From: Gerris lacustris | Lineage: Eukaryota > Arthropoda > Insecta > Hemiptera > Gerridae | DNA length: 64,000 nt | NCBI GenBank assembly: GCA_951217055.1 | Contig: OX578281.1 | Location: 31,177,036 to 31,241,035 of the forward strand | Direction: 5' to 3' | Shown here: positions 24,248 to 37,544 of the stretch, piece after piece | Layout of the letters: the number at the start of each line of letters is the position of its first letter | How positions within the stretch are numbered: position 1 is the first letter of the stretch | Position numbers and translations under genes: made by a program | Notes under the pieces: generated by a model | The model's database searches: none | Told to the model about the DNA's origin: nothing | Seen by the model: the letters and a program-made list of their open reading frames with translations, nothing else

Positions 24248-24589
24248 TTCTGCGCTTGTCTGATGTTAGTTAGTCTGTAGTGTAACTGATCTGCGAAAGT
24301 ACCCGACTCAAACATTTTTGCAAAGAAAGTATATAGTTTTGTTATATGTAATAACTTCAGGAAAATTATCGGGAAGCCTAAAAAACTTCCCTAAAAAAGT
24401 AGGTTATAAAGTTAAAAGGGTTGACATTTATTTTAACGAAAATGTCTCATGTGGGGAGTTAAATAAACGAGGAGGGCGCACTGAGTAGAAACATAGATTT
24501 GGGTCAGTTCAAATTTTGTGAGAAAAAACTTGTAGGTCCCGATCAACACATCATTAGGTTATTATAGGACGGGGAAACGGCCGCTTTAT

Positions 24590-24712
24590 CTTATCTACCC
24601 GATATGATCATCAGTATAAAACATTTCTCACCTCTCAGTGATCCCATCAGAGATATTGGTGTACTGAAGATTCGTGAGTGCACTAACCACTCTGCTATGC
24701 CGGTCCCCTTTT
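24590..24712 (-). mobile_element. Probable tRNA-derived SINE fragment
   Basis: On the minus strand GACCGGCATAGCAGAGTGG and then TTAGTGCACTC match a tRNA-type A box with its D-arm. The B box is not clear. The sequence continues downstream to about 24590 without a known body. Confidence 0.4.
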
Positions 24713-25185
24713 GTTGCAAAAATTGTTATATAATTTAAGTTTTTGAAGGTATATTTCATGTCTAATGCTTTATAATTTGGTTTTGGTAACAATTTGTTAC
24801 TTAGTTAGACATTAAAAGAAACGTATGGGAGAACTGCACTTGTGCTCTATACTCTATATATATTGTATGCGTGTCTAGAGCATGACGTGTACACTGCTTA
24901 TTACCACACTGCATATTGCGGAGTTACTGGAGGTGGAGTGCACTTACAGAACTTGCAATTACTGAGAGCTGACTTCTAAATGGAAGGGCTGCTCTATTTA
25001 CTACATCATTATCTTTTATGGGGGATTACAATTTTATATAATAGTACATCTCATTCTTCATTCTTGATATGATAACCCCAACGTATAAACTACGCATGGT
25101 CAAAGTCCTTTTTTTAGCACCCATTTTATTACTCATCAAATAGAGATGATGGTGTAAAGGTGTAATGCCAACGTTTTTTACTGGA
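24713..25185. other. Nothing recognised
   Basis: AT-rich intron DNA. Confidence 0.5.
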
Positions 25186-25322
25186 CTTATATTACTTTGC
25201 TTTGTAAGTTTCATCGCACACCTATTACCCCAATTTTGAACCACTTCCCGTCTTTCAATCTCTCCCAAATTTTGCACTTGGAAACAATTTAGGTGAGTGA
25301 AGAATACAGAAACAAAAAAAAA
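25186..25322. repeat. Direct repeat, first copy
   Basis: About 137 bp, recurring at 27500-27632 with scattered changes. Shared parts include TTACTTTGCTTTGTAAGTTT, CACCTATTA(C/T)CCCAATTT and CACTTCCCGTCTTTCAATCT. Both copies end in a poly-A run (25315-25330; 27620-27640), so this may be the 3' end of a short retroelement. Confidence 0.7.
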
Positions 25323-25869
25323 AAAAAAAATGTTGAAATAAGACTAGTTTTTTTTTTTTTTTTTAATATTAATTTTAGTATTTAATTATTCCTTAACTGC
25401 TCTTGGATACATATAACTTTTTCAAAAGTTATACTAGTCTGCCTATTACTGTGGCATATAACTTCATCGTGTCCTGTAGCGTATACTTTAATGATTTTAT
25501 GCTTTCAACCTTTTACTATCAAATTTATTTAATTTCCCCCCTTTTGAAATCTTAATGAATTTAAATCTGTTATGAATTAATGTATCAATTTAGTAAAAAT
25601 TTATAGAGCGCAGACAGTTGAAATTAACAAGGGACCATCAATGGACTATTTTCAACAAATCATCTAAATTTCTTAAAATTTAAATGAGTACATACTTTTG
25701 AAGATAATGGTGTAATTAAATGCATGTTTGTGCGCATGAAAAGAAAAACAAATGGGCTCAGAAGATAGAAACTTATACGTGAAACTATAAGTAACTATGG
25801 GCTACTTGAACTTGCATCCTAATTTCATTAAAATGGGACAAGTAGTTTTTAAGATATGTCGCTTCGAAA

Positions 25870-26030
25870 AAAAATGAACGATAGACAGACACGGGACCAA
25901 AAATGCTCCCTGATGTCTGAAACGGATTTCAGTCTTAGAATTTTTTGATTTGGAGACAAAAATTTTCTTTCTTCAGAATGATTTCTTAGCTTCCGTTACC
26001 ATCGGTAATCTCGGAAGCTAAATTTCTTAA
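25870..26030 (-). repeat. Repeat B, inverted copy
   Basis: It carries ACGGGACCAAAAATGCTCCC and TGATGTCTGAAACGGATTT, the reverse complement of a block at 28110-28180. The TTACCATCGGTAATCTCGGAAGC part matches, in inverse, the GCTTACCGAAGGTAACGG block at 26886. Confidence 0.6.
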
Positions 26031-26869
26031 ACCTCAAATGTTTTTTTTATGAATATAAAGGGTGTTTATTGTTGTTGTTTTGTAGATAAAAAAATTAGAG
26101 CTTTCTTCTCGAAGTTATGTGTATTTTATGCCTATTTATCTACACTTTATATATCTCATATTCTCTATTAAAGTGATGGTTTTGTTTTGTTTCGGTTCTA
26201 TGGTGGTTTAGATTTGGCTAGATTTGCTCAAGTTTAAGAGCGCTCCTAAGTTCCCCCTTCTGTTTCCTTCAAAGTTGAAAACTTTAACTTCTTGGAAAGC
26301 TATTATATAATAATACACACAGCAATTCATCGTTTCTTCCATTTCAGACTTTAAAGTCCTCTTCGGTAAACTTTTCATTCAACTTGTTGGTAACATTGGA
26401 GATATAAGATATATTTCTCGTACGTGGGTACATTGTGCAAGTTTTAGCCCTCTGAACATTTTGATAACTATGCTTCTACTGTGGGGAGGGGGGAAAGTTT
26501 AGACTGATAAGATATAGATGAATGAAAGCTCAAATTGAATTTAATTTTGAGATCTTCAAAAAGGAAAGAGGAGAATATGGGTCAGATCAACTTTACTCCA
26601 AACTCCTTTGGTTTAGGAGCTGTAAAGCTTCGCGATGAAATTGCCAGTTATAGAATTTAGAAAGTTGTGGTTACATCGACAGTGAGAAGTAATAGTTGAA
26701 GGTACTGAGACGCTTCATCCAATTTCTTCAACCTTACAGTTGCCCTTAGTATGCCCTACTTCTGATAACTTCTTCATCGTGAATTCTCTATTCCCTTCCG
26801 ATCCATAACCTACTTTCCAATCTATGAACCTTTGCTCTCCATCTTTCTCTATCTTCATCTTTGGATTTT

Positions 26870-27110
26870 GTAATTTTACTTCCGAGCTTACCGAAGGTAA
26901 CGGAAGCATTGTGATCGTTCTGAAGGGCAAAATATTTTTGTCTCCGATTTCAAAAATTCCAAGATCAAATCCGTTTGAACATTTTTTGTGTCGCATCTGT
27001 ATCTCGTTTAGCATTTTTGCAAACCATAACATACAATAAAAACTACTCGTCCGACGTCAATGAAATTTGGATGGTAAGTTATAATTTGTCCACTGTTGGG
27101 GTCCCATATA
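26870..27110 (+). repeat. Repeat B, direct copy
   Basis: It shares AGCTTACCGAAGGTA, GATCGTTCTGAA and GATTTCAAAAATTCCAA with 28034-28110. The 105-codon minus-strand frame at 26715-27032 lies mostly inside this repeat and has no known domain. Confidence 0.6.
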
Positions 27111-27499
27111 ATGTTCAACTTTTCGTGCTTTATTGTTTCTCTTCTTCATTCACTATTATTTTTTAACACATGTATTTTTAAGTAATCATCCGATATTTAA
27201 GAAATTTGGATAGATGGTGTCGAAAGTAGCCTATAGATAGATCTATATTAATTCCAACTGTTTGCGCACATTAACTATTGCTGATTAAATATATTTATTT
27301 GTGTAAAAAATTAAAACAATTTTGATAGATTTTTTTTTTTTTTTTTTTTTTTTTTAAATGGGAAAAATTAAATAAATTATACAATAAAGAGTCGTAACAT
27401 TGAGAGTCTGAAACATTTTCTCGAGAACTCATTCATTATCTTCATCTTTCTCCATTTCTGTGTATTCTGAACTTAATTCTACTTTTATTACTGGTTTTT

Positions 27500-27640
27500 T
27501 ATTACTTTGCTTTGTAAGTTTCATCGCACACCTATTATCCCAATTTCGAACCACTTCCCGTCTTTCAATCTTCCCTAAATTTTGCACATGGAAACAATTT
27601 AGGCGAAGAATACAGAAACCAAAAAAAAAAAAAAAAAAAA
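27500..27640. repeat. Direct repeat, second copy, with poly-A end
   Basis: See the copy at 25186-25322. The two are about 2.3 kb apart in the same orientation. Confidence 0.7.
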
Positions 27641-28033
27641 GTTGAAATTAAGACCAGTTGATAAAAAAGGTACCTATTTTTATATTAATTATTTTTTCTA
27701 CATCTCGTTTTCTTCCCTTTTCTTTGTTGTTCTGTTATACTTTATTTCCATTGCTAATTCACTTTTAGTTTTGTATTCATGTGATCGTAATAAATCCATT
27801 TTCATTAGTCAAATTGGTCTAAACCCATTGTCAGCTGCCTTATTTAATTAGCATTATGCTTTACTTTCCATTTCCGCCTTTCTTCATTCTTATCTTTATT
27901 CACCACTCCCTTCTCTGTTGCAGACTTCCTACGTTTCTCTTTTCTACCCCTTTATTCTGTCTTACTACTACATTTCACATTATTTATTCTGGACTGCTAG
28001 TATACTGCTATATTACTATCTTTTATTGCTTTT

Positions 28034-28395
28034 TAGCTTACCGAAGGTAGCAAAAGGTAAAAGGTATGTGAGATCGTTCTGAAAACAAAAAAAAAATTGT
28101 CTCAGATTTCAAAAATTCCAATTCAGAAATCTGTTTCAGACATCAGGGAGCATATTTTGTCCCGTGTCTGATTGTCGGTCTATCCACAATTTTGCGAAGA
28201 TATCCTAAAAACTTCTTGAGCGATTTTAAATTTCGGTGGTTGGCCATAATTAGTCTATTGTTGTTCCCATATAAGTTTCAACCTTTTGAGCCCCATTGGT
28301 TCTGCGTACAATGATTATTTCATTAACGTCTAATAAAGCCAAGGTTCACGTAAAAAGTCGTGAGACCATAGGTAGCCAGCCCTAACCCCATATTC
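28034..28395 (+). repeat. Repeat B copy leading into the hAT remnant
   Basis: Blocks AGCTTACCGAAGGTA and ATCAGGGAGCAT...TCCCGTGTCTG match the other repeat B copies. Downstream, GTAAAAAGTCGTGAGACCAT near 28350 recurs in diverged form near 51305. Confidence 0.55.
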
Positions 28396-29068
28396 TGGCA
28401 TGAAGTGGTATTTATCCAGAACAAATTTATCAATGATCTTCTGGGGGATATACAACTGCTACGAGACTCATCGGATAAAATCTTTCATGAAGCTTGACTG
28501 ATTGCAGAGGTGCTAAACATTCCATCTTTCCCTGCAAAAAGAGTTTCTTCTTCAAAATCTTCTGAACGAAATCAACTTACGCCAGAGGTGACATTCCGAA
28601 ATGAAGATGTGTTCATTGTTTTGGAATTTCAGTCCTGTCCTCAGGTTCAGTGATTTAAACGAAGACATGTTAAGAGAAAAGGTTACAGTTATGAAAGTGA
28701 CTTATCAACCAGTTTTATTGACGAAATATTTCATTTGATTAACATTTCCTCGACAGTTTCAGTTTCTGTCCAGTTCCTGTCAGTCCACTTACACTGTTGA
28801 ACCTACAGCTGGAATCTGTTTTTATGAATGTTTGCATAGTTTTACGCCTCGTTTACACCGCTCCAGTTTCGGTAGCATCATATAAGCGAGCATTTAGCAA
28901 GCTTGGAAACCGGCTTACGACTTATAGGAGAGAGCTTCAACGGGCCAGGAACGTTTGAACTCATTGGCTATAGTTAGCATTGAGCACCAGCTGGCCTTTA
29001 AGTTAAACTTTTCTCATATTATTTATGAGTTTTCAATGAAAACATCTAGAAAATTCTCAATCCTTTAA
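28396..29068 (+). pseudogene. hAT-superfamily transposase remnant
   Basis: The plus-strand frame from 28396 reads WHEVVFIQNKF, then DIQLLRDSSDKIF, a stop at 28495-28497, then LIAEVLNIPSFPAKRV, ending at a stop near 28651. A more distal part holds the hAT C-terminal dimerisation domain: PVSVASYKRAFSKL from 28863, then after a frameshift QERLNSLAIVSIEHQLA from 28946 to a stop at 29066. These are hallmark positions of the ZMYM1-like hAT family, which dimerises through this domain during transposition. The catalytic core and the BED zinc finger are not visible. At least one nonsense codon, frameshifts and missing sequence show that the copy is dead. Terminal inverted repeats were not found. Confidence 0.78.
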
Positions 29069-31318
29069 CAACTTAAAGGAATGTTTAATTTCATTAAATA
29101 AAATTATTCCTGTAATATATTACACTATACTCTTATTAAGTTATTTTTAGTTACTTCGGTTTCTGCTGTATGTTATCATTAATTAGCTGTTCATGTTTGT
29201 ATAATCCTTCAAAAGCCTACTAATACATGTATCCCTAACCCTATTAAAAGTCATTAGATAAACCTTACGGTCTTTAGCAAACGTTAGCCTTATTTTACAT
29301 TTATTATTGAAGATGTAATAATTATTATTATTGGAAGCATCACTGAATGTTTGATGATTGGTGTAATGTACACTGTACAGAAATGTTTGTTTAGGTTTTG
29401 AACAATAAAATTAGCTTGGAACTATATTCACTCTATTTTCATTACAAGCATTCATGGATTCCTATTCATAGCTAATTAATCGGTGCTAAAAGGGAACCCG
29501 TGACTAATACGTGGCCCTGGGCCTGACACGGGGATGTGAAATTAGATTCAATATTGAACCGTCCTTTCTCTCAATCAATTTTGGAATATGTCACTAAATT
29601 CTGGAATCATCAAACCCGGAAAAAAGTGCCGATGAAGTGCCAAGTCCGTAACCTTATAGCTAGGATATATTTTCTAGGATGACAATGACAATTTTCGCCC
29701 ATGTATTTTTTTTTCAGTCTTAAGCAAGGTTCAAATTAATTTATTTTGATTGAGAATATTTTTTTATTTTTAATTATTATTATTGTTATTATTATTATTG
29801 TAATTATTATTTTATTTATTTTTTTGAGAAATATATTTCGGATTTCCTTGATTAAAGACTCTAAAGACTCGTCTAGCACAACTAAAATGTTTTCATATCT
29901 ATTTATCTACTGTTTAGAATATCAATATCATTTAATATCCATATTGAATTTAATAATGTTAAATTCATGTCACATAAAATATTCAATTAATTCCAGTATT
30001 TGAAACACAAACTCTATAAAAAGGAAAAAATACCTCCCTTCCCTTTTTTGGTTGATAAACAATCGATTTATGTGTATATAAAATTATCATGATATAGGGA
30101 AAATGGCGTAGACTGTGTGAATTTTCCCCTCCAACATATATGCAGGTGACATTTCGTTTGATCTCGAACGAATAAATTAAAAATACCTTGAATAATAAAC
30201 AATCTTTGAACTAGAGGAGGGGAGAGGGGGAGGGAGCTGATAGCTTCAACAAGAGAGTTGCCTAACAGGATAAAAATATCAGTTTAAAAAAAAAATGAAA
30301 CATTTAATTATTAAATCATAAAGAGACATAACAGTGCATATTAAATTTGTTTTAAGCCCATCCTTGCTCAGTTTGTATAATTTTAAAAATTACCAACCTT
30401 GTTTAACACCAACTGTGTTTAATTACGCATAAAAATATTTATTTTGGGAATTGATTGAGATTAATATATTAAAGGGGAAATACAAAAATAACCAAAAAGG
30501 ATTGATTAAATTCAAGAATTTAATTTTCTTTTAAACCCTTAAAAAAATGACTGAATTAAATGCCTTTTTACCTTTGTGACAAAAATATAATATGCATTCT
30601 GAAACGTCATAAACCTTATATTTCGACTGATCCACGTTATTCTCATATTATATTAAACAGAAACACACACACACACAGATATACATATATATGCGGTAGG
30701 TAATTGAATAAAATTTTGAATATATTTTTGTTAAATTCGTTGTTGTTCATAATGCTTTGTGTACAGCGACACAAAAGCTAATAATTACCTAATTTAGTTT
30801 ATTTTTTAATAATAAATGCATTTCAAAGCTTTGTTCGATATATTTTTATTTTTTTACTTTGTTCCTTCGATTTATTACTCCGTTAACGTTTTATTGTTGT
30901 ATTTGGAAATTAATGAGGATTAAAGCCAATTCATATTTTAATTACCTTACTATTGATAATGATGCCGACTCTTTTTTTTTATTTTAATTTTTAATGACCA
31001 ATTTATTGTGATAATATCTATTTAACATTATTTATATAAATACTTGAGATGCTTTATTTTTGAATATGTGTTAATGATTGTGCTCAATAAATCATTAGTT
31101 TAAAATGTTTTTCTGGTGGATTTTTTAAAATATTTTTTTTTGTTGAAAAAAAAATAAGCCCTGTCCTGTTGTGTAATCAGCCTTTAGACTATTTTTAATG
31201 ATAATTGTACTTAGACTCAATAAAAGACAGGTGTTAATAATTACAATGGATAGTGTGTGAGGATTAGTGTGAAGGAGCCCACAGGCTCATTGATCCGGAT
31301 CATGAACCTGGCAGCTAC
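29069..31318. other. Intronic, nothing recognised
   Basis: AT-rich, with a short (AC)n run near 30663-30678 and several poly-A/T stretches. The 85-codon frame at 29746-30003 is Ile-rich by composition. Confidence 0.5.
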
Positions 31319-32379
31319 GACTACCTGTGTAAAGGCTTCAGTAAGGAACCTACATGAAATAAACCAAAGCTAAAAACTTATACTAGAATTTTTTTATGTT
31401 TAGTTTCTAGTTTAAATTTTTGGAACGAAGTTCCTTATGGCACGTTCTGGAGCCCGGGAGTAAATCGGACACAAACGACTAAAATCGCCGTCACAAAATC
31501 ACCGTCACGCAACCAAGCGTCACGAAATCTACCGATGACGATAACTTGAGTAAAAGATGACGCTCGCGTAAACATAAGCTTCAAATTTAAAATTGGAAAT
31601 TTAGGATAGGAAAAAATTCTAACTTCGTCTATTTAATGTACGTTCCCTGCGGAATTACAGTGTGTTATATTGTAATTCGGACGCGATTATTGTACCACAG
31701 TAATAGGCAGATTATAATTTTATATTAACACGTTCATTTAAAACTAATGTACTTATCAGATTTTAATGAAATTTAATGCTTTTTAGGGAAATTAATTACG
31801 GCATTTCACCTTCTGTGCTCATTCGTTCCTTTCATGAAGGCGCACAATCAAATTTTTATTAATACCTTTACTTTGAAATCTATATGATAATTTTTTGGAA
31901 CGAAGTTCCTTATGGCACGTTCTGGAGCCCGGGTGTGAATCCGAAAAAACGACCAAAGTCACCGTCACGCAACCAAGCGTCACGAAATCTTATCTAATCT
32001 CACCGAGTTAGTTGAAATTTGGTACACATGTTCATTTTACCAATGCCTAGACTGAGTTTGTTGGACAACGTTATTCGCCCAACGTTTTTAGCGATATCTT
32101 ACGTTCTAACGTAACGATTTTAATAAAACTTCTTACACATCGCCTTAAGTGCAATTGAAACAGGCATGTAAAATTTCAACTTGATACAAGCAGACGTTTT
32201 TTAGTGTTGGTGATTTATATTTTATATTATAACATTTTAATTGGAGTAATTCGCCGACGGAGTCTGATGGGACAGTTCTTTTCTTCACTACAACCATCTG
32301 CTTTAACTATAACTAATCAAAATTACCTTTTTAGTTTATTTGAAGTACGTTCCTCATTGAACCCTTTACACAGGTAGTC
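31319..32379. mobile_element. Non-autonomous element with terminal inverted repeats and an internal duplication
   Basis: The outer ends GACTACCTGTGTAAAGG (31319) and its complement (ending at 32379) are exact. Similarity continues inward for about 45 bp (TTCA(G/A)T(A/G)AGGAAC, then TAAA). Inside, a block with GGAACGAAGTTCCTTATGGC, then ACGTTCTGGAGCCCGGG and a CACCGTCACGCAACC stretch, occurs twice in direct orientation, at about 31421-31530 and 31893-31990. There is no coding remnant. A 1.06 kb DNA transposon derivative is the simplest reading. I could not define a target duplication. Confidence 0.65.
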
Positions 32380-33897
32380 ATCCTTAATCTTCACTCGAGA
32401 GCTTGTGGTCTCCTTTAGTCTTAATACCTCCACAGACCCCCTCCCCCACTATCTTATTTACTTATTAACTAACGCCTATGAAATTTAGTTTACTTCTATG
32501 TAAAGTTCTGTCTCCTATTTCACAGTCTATGTAAAATTATTATTGAAAATAGTCGAAAGACGGAAACGATCGTATGATAAGTTAATGTTATGTATATTTT
32601 GGTTAGACTATTACAGATTATTATAAAAATTAGTCCACCGCACGTAAGTTTGTACGAATTATCATTATGTTTTATTAACATAAAATATCGGTCAATGCAA
32701 TCAATGTTACAACATACGTACAATGTGGCAATATTGAATGATTAAGGTTCTTTAGTAACAATTAAACAATTTATCGCAACGATGATCATAATACAATTGA
32801 ACTGTATTTTTATAAATAATTATTGTTTACAAAAATAACATGTATAAATTCAAACCATATTTCGTTTTAATAATTATAATTTATTAATTTATCAATGTTC
32901 ATGTCTGACACGTTTCAGCTCCTGATAAACACAACAAATATATTACACGTAGGGAATCACTTTAATCATACTAATATTGGTTTTGTTAATTATGTTTTTC
33001 TTTGTTCTCCATTTTTAATTTTTAATTCACCAGTTAGAAAAATATTTAAAAAAAAAAACACATGTTTTATCTGTTAATTTCTAAATGGATGTAGAGATGA
33101 TGTGTTGTTATGACAATAATTAATTTGTTTGTTTTTTTCACTTATTTCTAAAGACTTGGAACAACATTTTCTGATTAAAAAAGAGAAAATAGCGTGTTAT
33201 TGCTGTTTTTATTGTGCATAGATTAGTTTATGTAAAGTACTTTAGTGTTATATGTTGTTTTTTTGTAAATTCATGTCTATATACATATATGTTTACATAT
33301 ATATTACATATATAATTCAAGTGCTAGTGCCTTAGTGCACTTATGAGTGTAATACTTGAGTCATATTTTGCTTAAATGGTTTCAGTTAAAAAGAGAATTT
33401 CTGTTAGTAACACGGTATGTTTTGGAGGGTATTAATTTTAATACGGTATCGTTTTCATCCCTTCATGTTGGAAGGGTGGAAAAATAAGGGTGGTAGATTT
33501 TCATCCCCTATTTTAATTTTATTTTTATTTTCATTTTTCTGTCAGGTTTTTTTTCCTTTCAAAACAAAAGTAAAAAAAATCGATTCTTTGTTCCAAAACC
33601 AGACGCTTTACTTCTATTTTTTTTTTTTTTTTTTTTTCAATTCGTTATCTACATTATTTCATTACGTATGTACTTTTTATACGACTATCTATATTTGTTT
33701 TTGATGTGACTGTGGTAATCTTATACACATTCTATATTTGATATTGTTGAGCACGATTTTTTCAACTTGTGTCGTTGTTTGTTTGATATTTTAACAATCA
33801 ATTATTTTTTGCGTAATCACGAGCTTCAAATTTAAAATTGGACAGGAAATGATTCGATCTTTATCTTTTCGATGACACACATTGTTGAAATGTCATA
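32380..33897. other. Intronic, nothing recognised
   Basis: AT-rich. The 95-codon frame at 33417-33704 is Phe-rich by composition. Confidence 0.5.
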
Positions 33898-34135
33898 TGA
33901 AGTATAGTCTATTATAGTCAAGTATAGTCAGGTTAGTTAAATATAGTCATGTCTGGTCAAGTATAGACAATTCAAGTATAGTCAAGTAAAGTCAAAATAG
34001 TTAAGTATTGTCAAGTATAGTCATGTATAGTCAAGTATTGACAGTTAAAATCGAGTATAAGTCATGCAGAGTCGTGTATAGTTAAGTAAAGTCAAGTATA
34101 GTCAATTATAGTAAAGCATTTATAGTGAAGTATAA
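33898..34135. repeat. Irregular decamer array, consensus AAGTATAGTC
   Basis: Roughly 20 diverged copies of a 9- to 11-base unit such as AAGTATAGTC or AAGTAAAGTC in the same orientation. Confidence 0.75.
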
Positions 34136-35334
34136 TGTGATAAGTATTTCTTGACCGTCAAAATGTAGTATTTTAGTGATATCCTTTGCGTAGATAATAA
34201 GCAGTCTATATAAAATACTAAACTTCACAGCAGCGAAATGCACTATGTCCAGACAGACGAACAGACACGAAAACAATTAAGACCTGTTTTGGTTTTCGCC
34301 AGGTATGAAATTAAAATGTATTTATTAATTTTGCAATTCTGATCAATGTTCAGACAAAACTTTTATTTTATATGGTATAGATTATTTAACGATGAATTAT
34401 TTATTTATCTACTCGTATTTAAAAACGATTTAAAGTATTTGATATTCCGTTAATGTTTTTTTGAGATATGATATTTTAGGAAAATATCAACCACAAATAG
34501 TAATTACTGGTATTGAGGAAGATATGTATGTGTGACTATGCGATGGGAGCGAAGTTAGAAATGGAAGTTGAAGAAGTAACTTAGTTTACATACTGAATAG
34601 CTTGATAATTTTAAAGTCGATTTGAATTATTGTTAGACTCTAAAGTGACAAGAGTTTGAGTAGAGAAGTTGAGAACTAACATACTGAGTAAGTACTAAGT
34701 AATATCAAGTTGTAACTAGAAGACGAGACATGTTACCAACTTGTTCAAGGGAAAGTTACTAAAGTGAAGAGTTGTGCATCTAGTTGAATATGTCTCTTGA
34801 TTCGAAGCAATATTTATCTCTTGATTCTCTCACTTGAAAGCTTCCTATGAGAAGTAATCAAGCATCTCTCCTTATCAAGGAATCCCGAGACACAAATAGA
34901 TAACAGATATGGACAAGGAAATTTCCTTACAATACCACGGTGTATGAAGGTGCTTGATTCTGATTCCGACTTTTATCTACCTCCCTCTCTAAAACTTCAA
35001 CTTAACTGATTCCCTTCACCATCTTATTGACACGTCCAATCAGCCAAAATCATTATCACTCTTCATTAAATCATTCTTACTTCAGACAACTAAAATTACA
35101 TTCTATTTTAGAAGTACATAAAGTCTAAAATGGTAAGTCTTTAGGATGACATTATTTCACCTCAGCTTTCGCTTCGGGAACATACGGAACATCCGGGAAC
35201 GTAGTTATTAAGTTTGTGGCATTACTAAAGAAACAATTCCATTAAAAATCATCATCGTCCTCAATTTGTGTGCTACCATAATCATTATTACAATTTCTGT
35301 AATTAATTAAAATGAATTCATTCATTAAATTCAT
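34136..35334. other. Intronic, nothing recognised
   Basis: Ordinary intron-like DNA without domains or clear repeats. Confidence 0.5.
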
Positions 35335-36115
35335 ATCTTAACTGGCGGAAAATCCGATTTTGTGATTTTTATGGATCTACACTTTTAAGGTCCCTTGAGT
35401 TCAAATGAGGTGTTTTTAAAAAAACATTCTGTTAGTCGTTTGGTCAGAAGCATGGAGGCTTAACTACTTGGCCAATTTGGATAAAATTTGGCTTACATGA
35501 ATCAACATGTCCAGCAGTTCCTTCAAGAACTGCTTCTTCGACGAATTGCTTATGAGACGAAAAAGAAAATGGGTGCATGAAATTAATGGAAAAAGAGAGA
35601 AGTTTGGCTAATTTTAGCGTCTGTGCTGTGAAAGAAAACGCACACCCACACAACTGCTTATCTGTCCACCGCGAACTTTAGTCCGCCGCCATTGACAACC
35701 TTCTGTTAAACCAGGGTGAATGCAGCATCATCCTGGTTGAATATTGACTGTAATCTGTAATTAGAGTTCAGAGTCCGGCTCTACCTATTAGACCATCGCC
35801 ATACTTTTCTATTTGACCCCCTAAAACGTCAAAAAAAGTTTCTCGAAAACGGTTCTAAAGAGTTTAATTTAAAAATTCTAAAATTTAGTCCATTTATATA
35901 AATTGTTTCCCGAGAAAAATCTATAGTGGTGAACATAAATTTAATTGCAATGAGCGAGAAGGTCGTGTTCGATTCTGCGCTAGGTAGGAATTATTTTTAT
36001 AGTCAAGTTAATTTTTATACAATGTTAATAATAAATAAATGTACCCGTGAAAATCCGAAACCATAATTACATACATGAGAATGTTTAGTGCTAGTTGTAT
36101 CCCACTGATTGGTTT
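35335..36115 (+). repeat. Repeat A, diverged copy with an extra internal segment
   Basis: It begins with the GGCGGAAAATCCGATTTTGTG equivalent, keeps GGAGGCTTAACTACTTGGCC and ATTTGGCTTACATG, then about 230 bp not found in the other copies. It resumes at TTTCTCGAAAACGGTTC near 35838 and runs to a poly-T near 36115. Confidence 0.6.
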
Positions 36116-37060
36116 TTTTTTTTTTTTTTTTTTTTCACTTTACATGATAAAAATTTGATTGCGTACAAGTGTATTATGATTTGGGCTCTAAATTGATTTA
36201 ATTTTATTAGACGAGTTTAATGACGATTTATGAAAAACTATAGTTAATTTAGAATTTTAAATTTAAAGCAGACTGTTAAGATATAATTTATTTAAATCCG
36301 ATGCTTGTTAAGGAGGTTTGCTATTAAGACACTCGACTAATACCCTCGTGTTGAGTCCAAACTTTTAAGCTTATTTAATAATAAGTTTGTCGAGAGATGA
36401 AGGGTTGATTATTTAATAATGAAGGTGGAAAATAGGACGGGAGGGCAGTCAGAAAAGGGGTTTGTAAGAAGCTAAAGGTTGGAGGAAAAGCCAAGCTTTT
36501 TCCGCTCAGGTACCTTGATTAACTATAATACATTAACTTTTCCTTTTCCAACCGGCTCTTATCTAACGCTGCTTTAATACTCCCCAACCTTGTAATTACT
36601 CCCCTTTAATTTCACGGGTTGTAAGGGGTGAAAGCTTCGGAAACGTTTTAATAGTTTACAAGGTGGATGTGTGGATATGTGCTCAAACAGTGGGATGGGA
36701 TAAGATGAAACATCGTCATAATGCTGCCAAATATTTAATGCTTATACAGAGATGATGATGGGGTGAGAAAGCATTACTTCGTACACCATTGTACCGCGCT
36801 CATATGTATCTAACATTCTCGCGTTCCCCCCTCTTCTTATCTGCCGACACTCAGACAACCCTTATTAACTTCTAAATATCTCAAGACTTATTAAGCATGA
36901 ATTTAACAATAAAATATTTCACCTTTTTTTAAAAAAAATCATACCGTCAAAATTATTTGTAAAGATCGTCCAACGTGGTTGTTTTTCCTAAAGAAATTGA
37001 TCGTTCTTTGGGTAGAAATTATTAATACAATGAGAATTAAAAAAGAGAGAGTAAACAAAT
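36116..37060. other. Intronic, nothing recognised
   Basis: A 25-T run begins the stretch. No gene or transposon was identified. Confidence 0.5.
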
Positions 37061-37115
37061 CCAAAGATTCTTGGTTCAAATCCCGGCCGTGGAGTATATT
37101 TTTCTGTCTCCCTTC
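37061..37115 (+). mobile_element. SINE fragment
   Basis: A B-box-like CTTGGTTCAAATCCCGGC is followed by GGAGTATATTTTTCTGTCTC, matching the 13741 SINE family around the head/body junction. Confidence 0.65.
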
Positions 37116-37544
37116 TTACATTTTAAATTGTTATTTCTTTTTAATTCTATTATGCAAGAATTATTACGAAACTGGACACATTATTTATAATATTTTAATA
37201 TATTTTATTAATCATATTAACACATTTTATTAATTATAATATTATATTAATTAAACATTACACTAATATAACATTAAAAGCAACTCTAAATCTTTTTAAC
37301 AAATGCAAAATGCGATATTATAATAATACCATTTATTAATATTTTCATCAAATCGGCACGGGGCCTACCATCATGGGTTTTCCGGTTATATTATATATAA
37401 CAAATGGGAAAAGTTTAATTTAATTACATTGTTATGTATATAGGTTGTTTTCAGTTCAATGTTGTTAAATTAAAATTATCCCAACTGATGTGTTATTAAT
37501 ATTAGACTATCAAAAATAAAATATTATATTTAAAAAAAAAAAAA

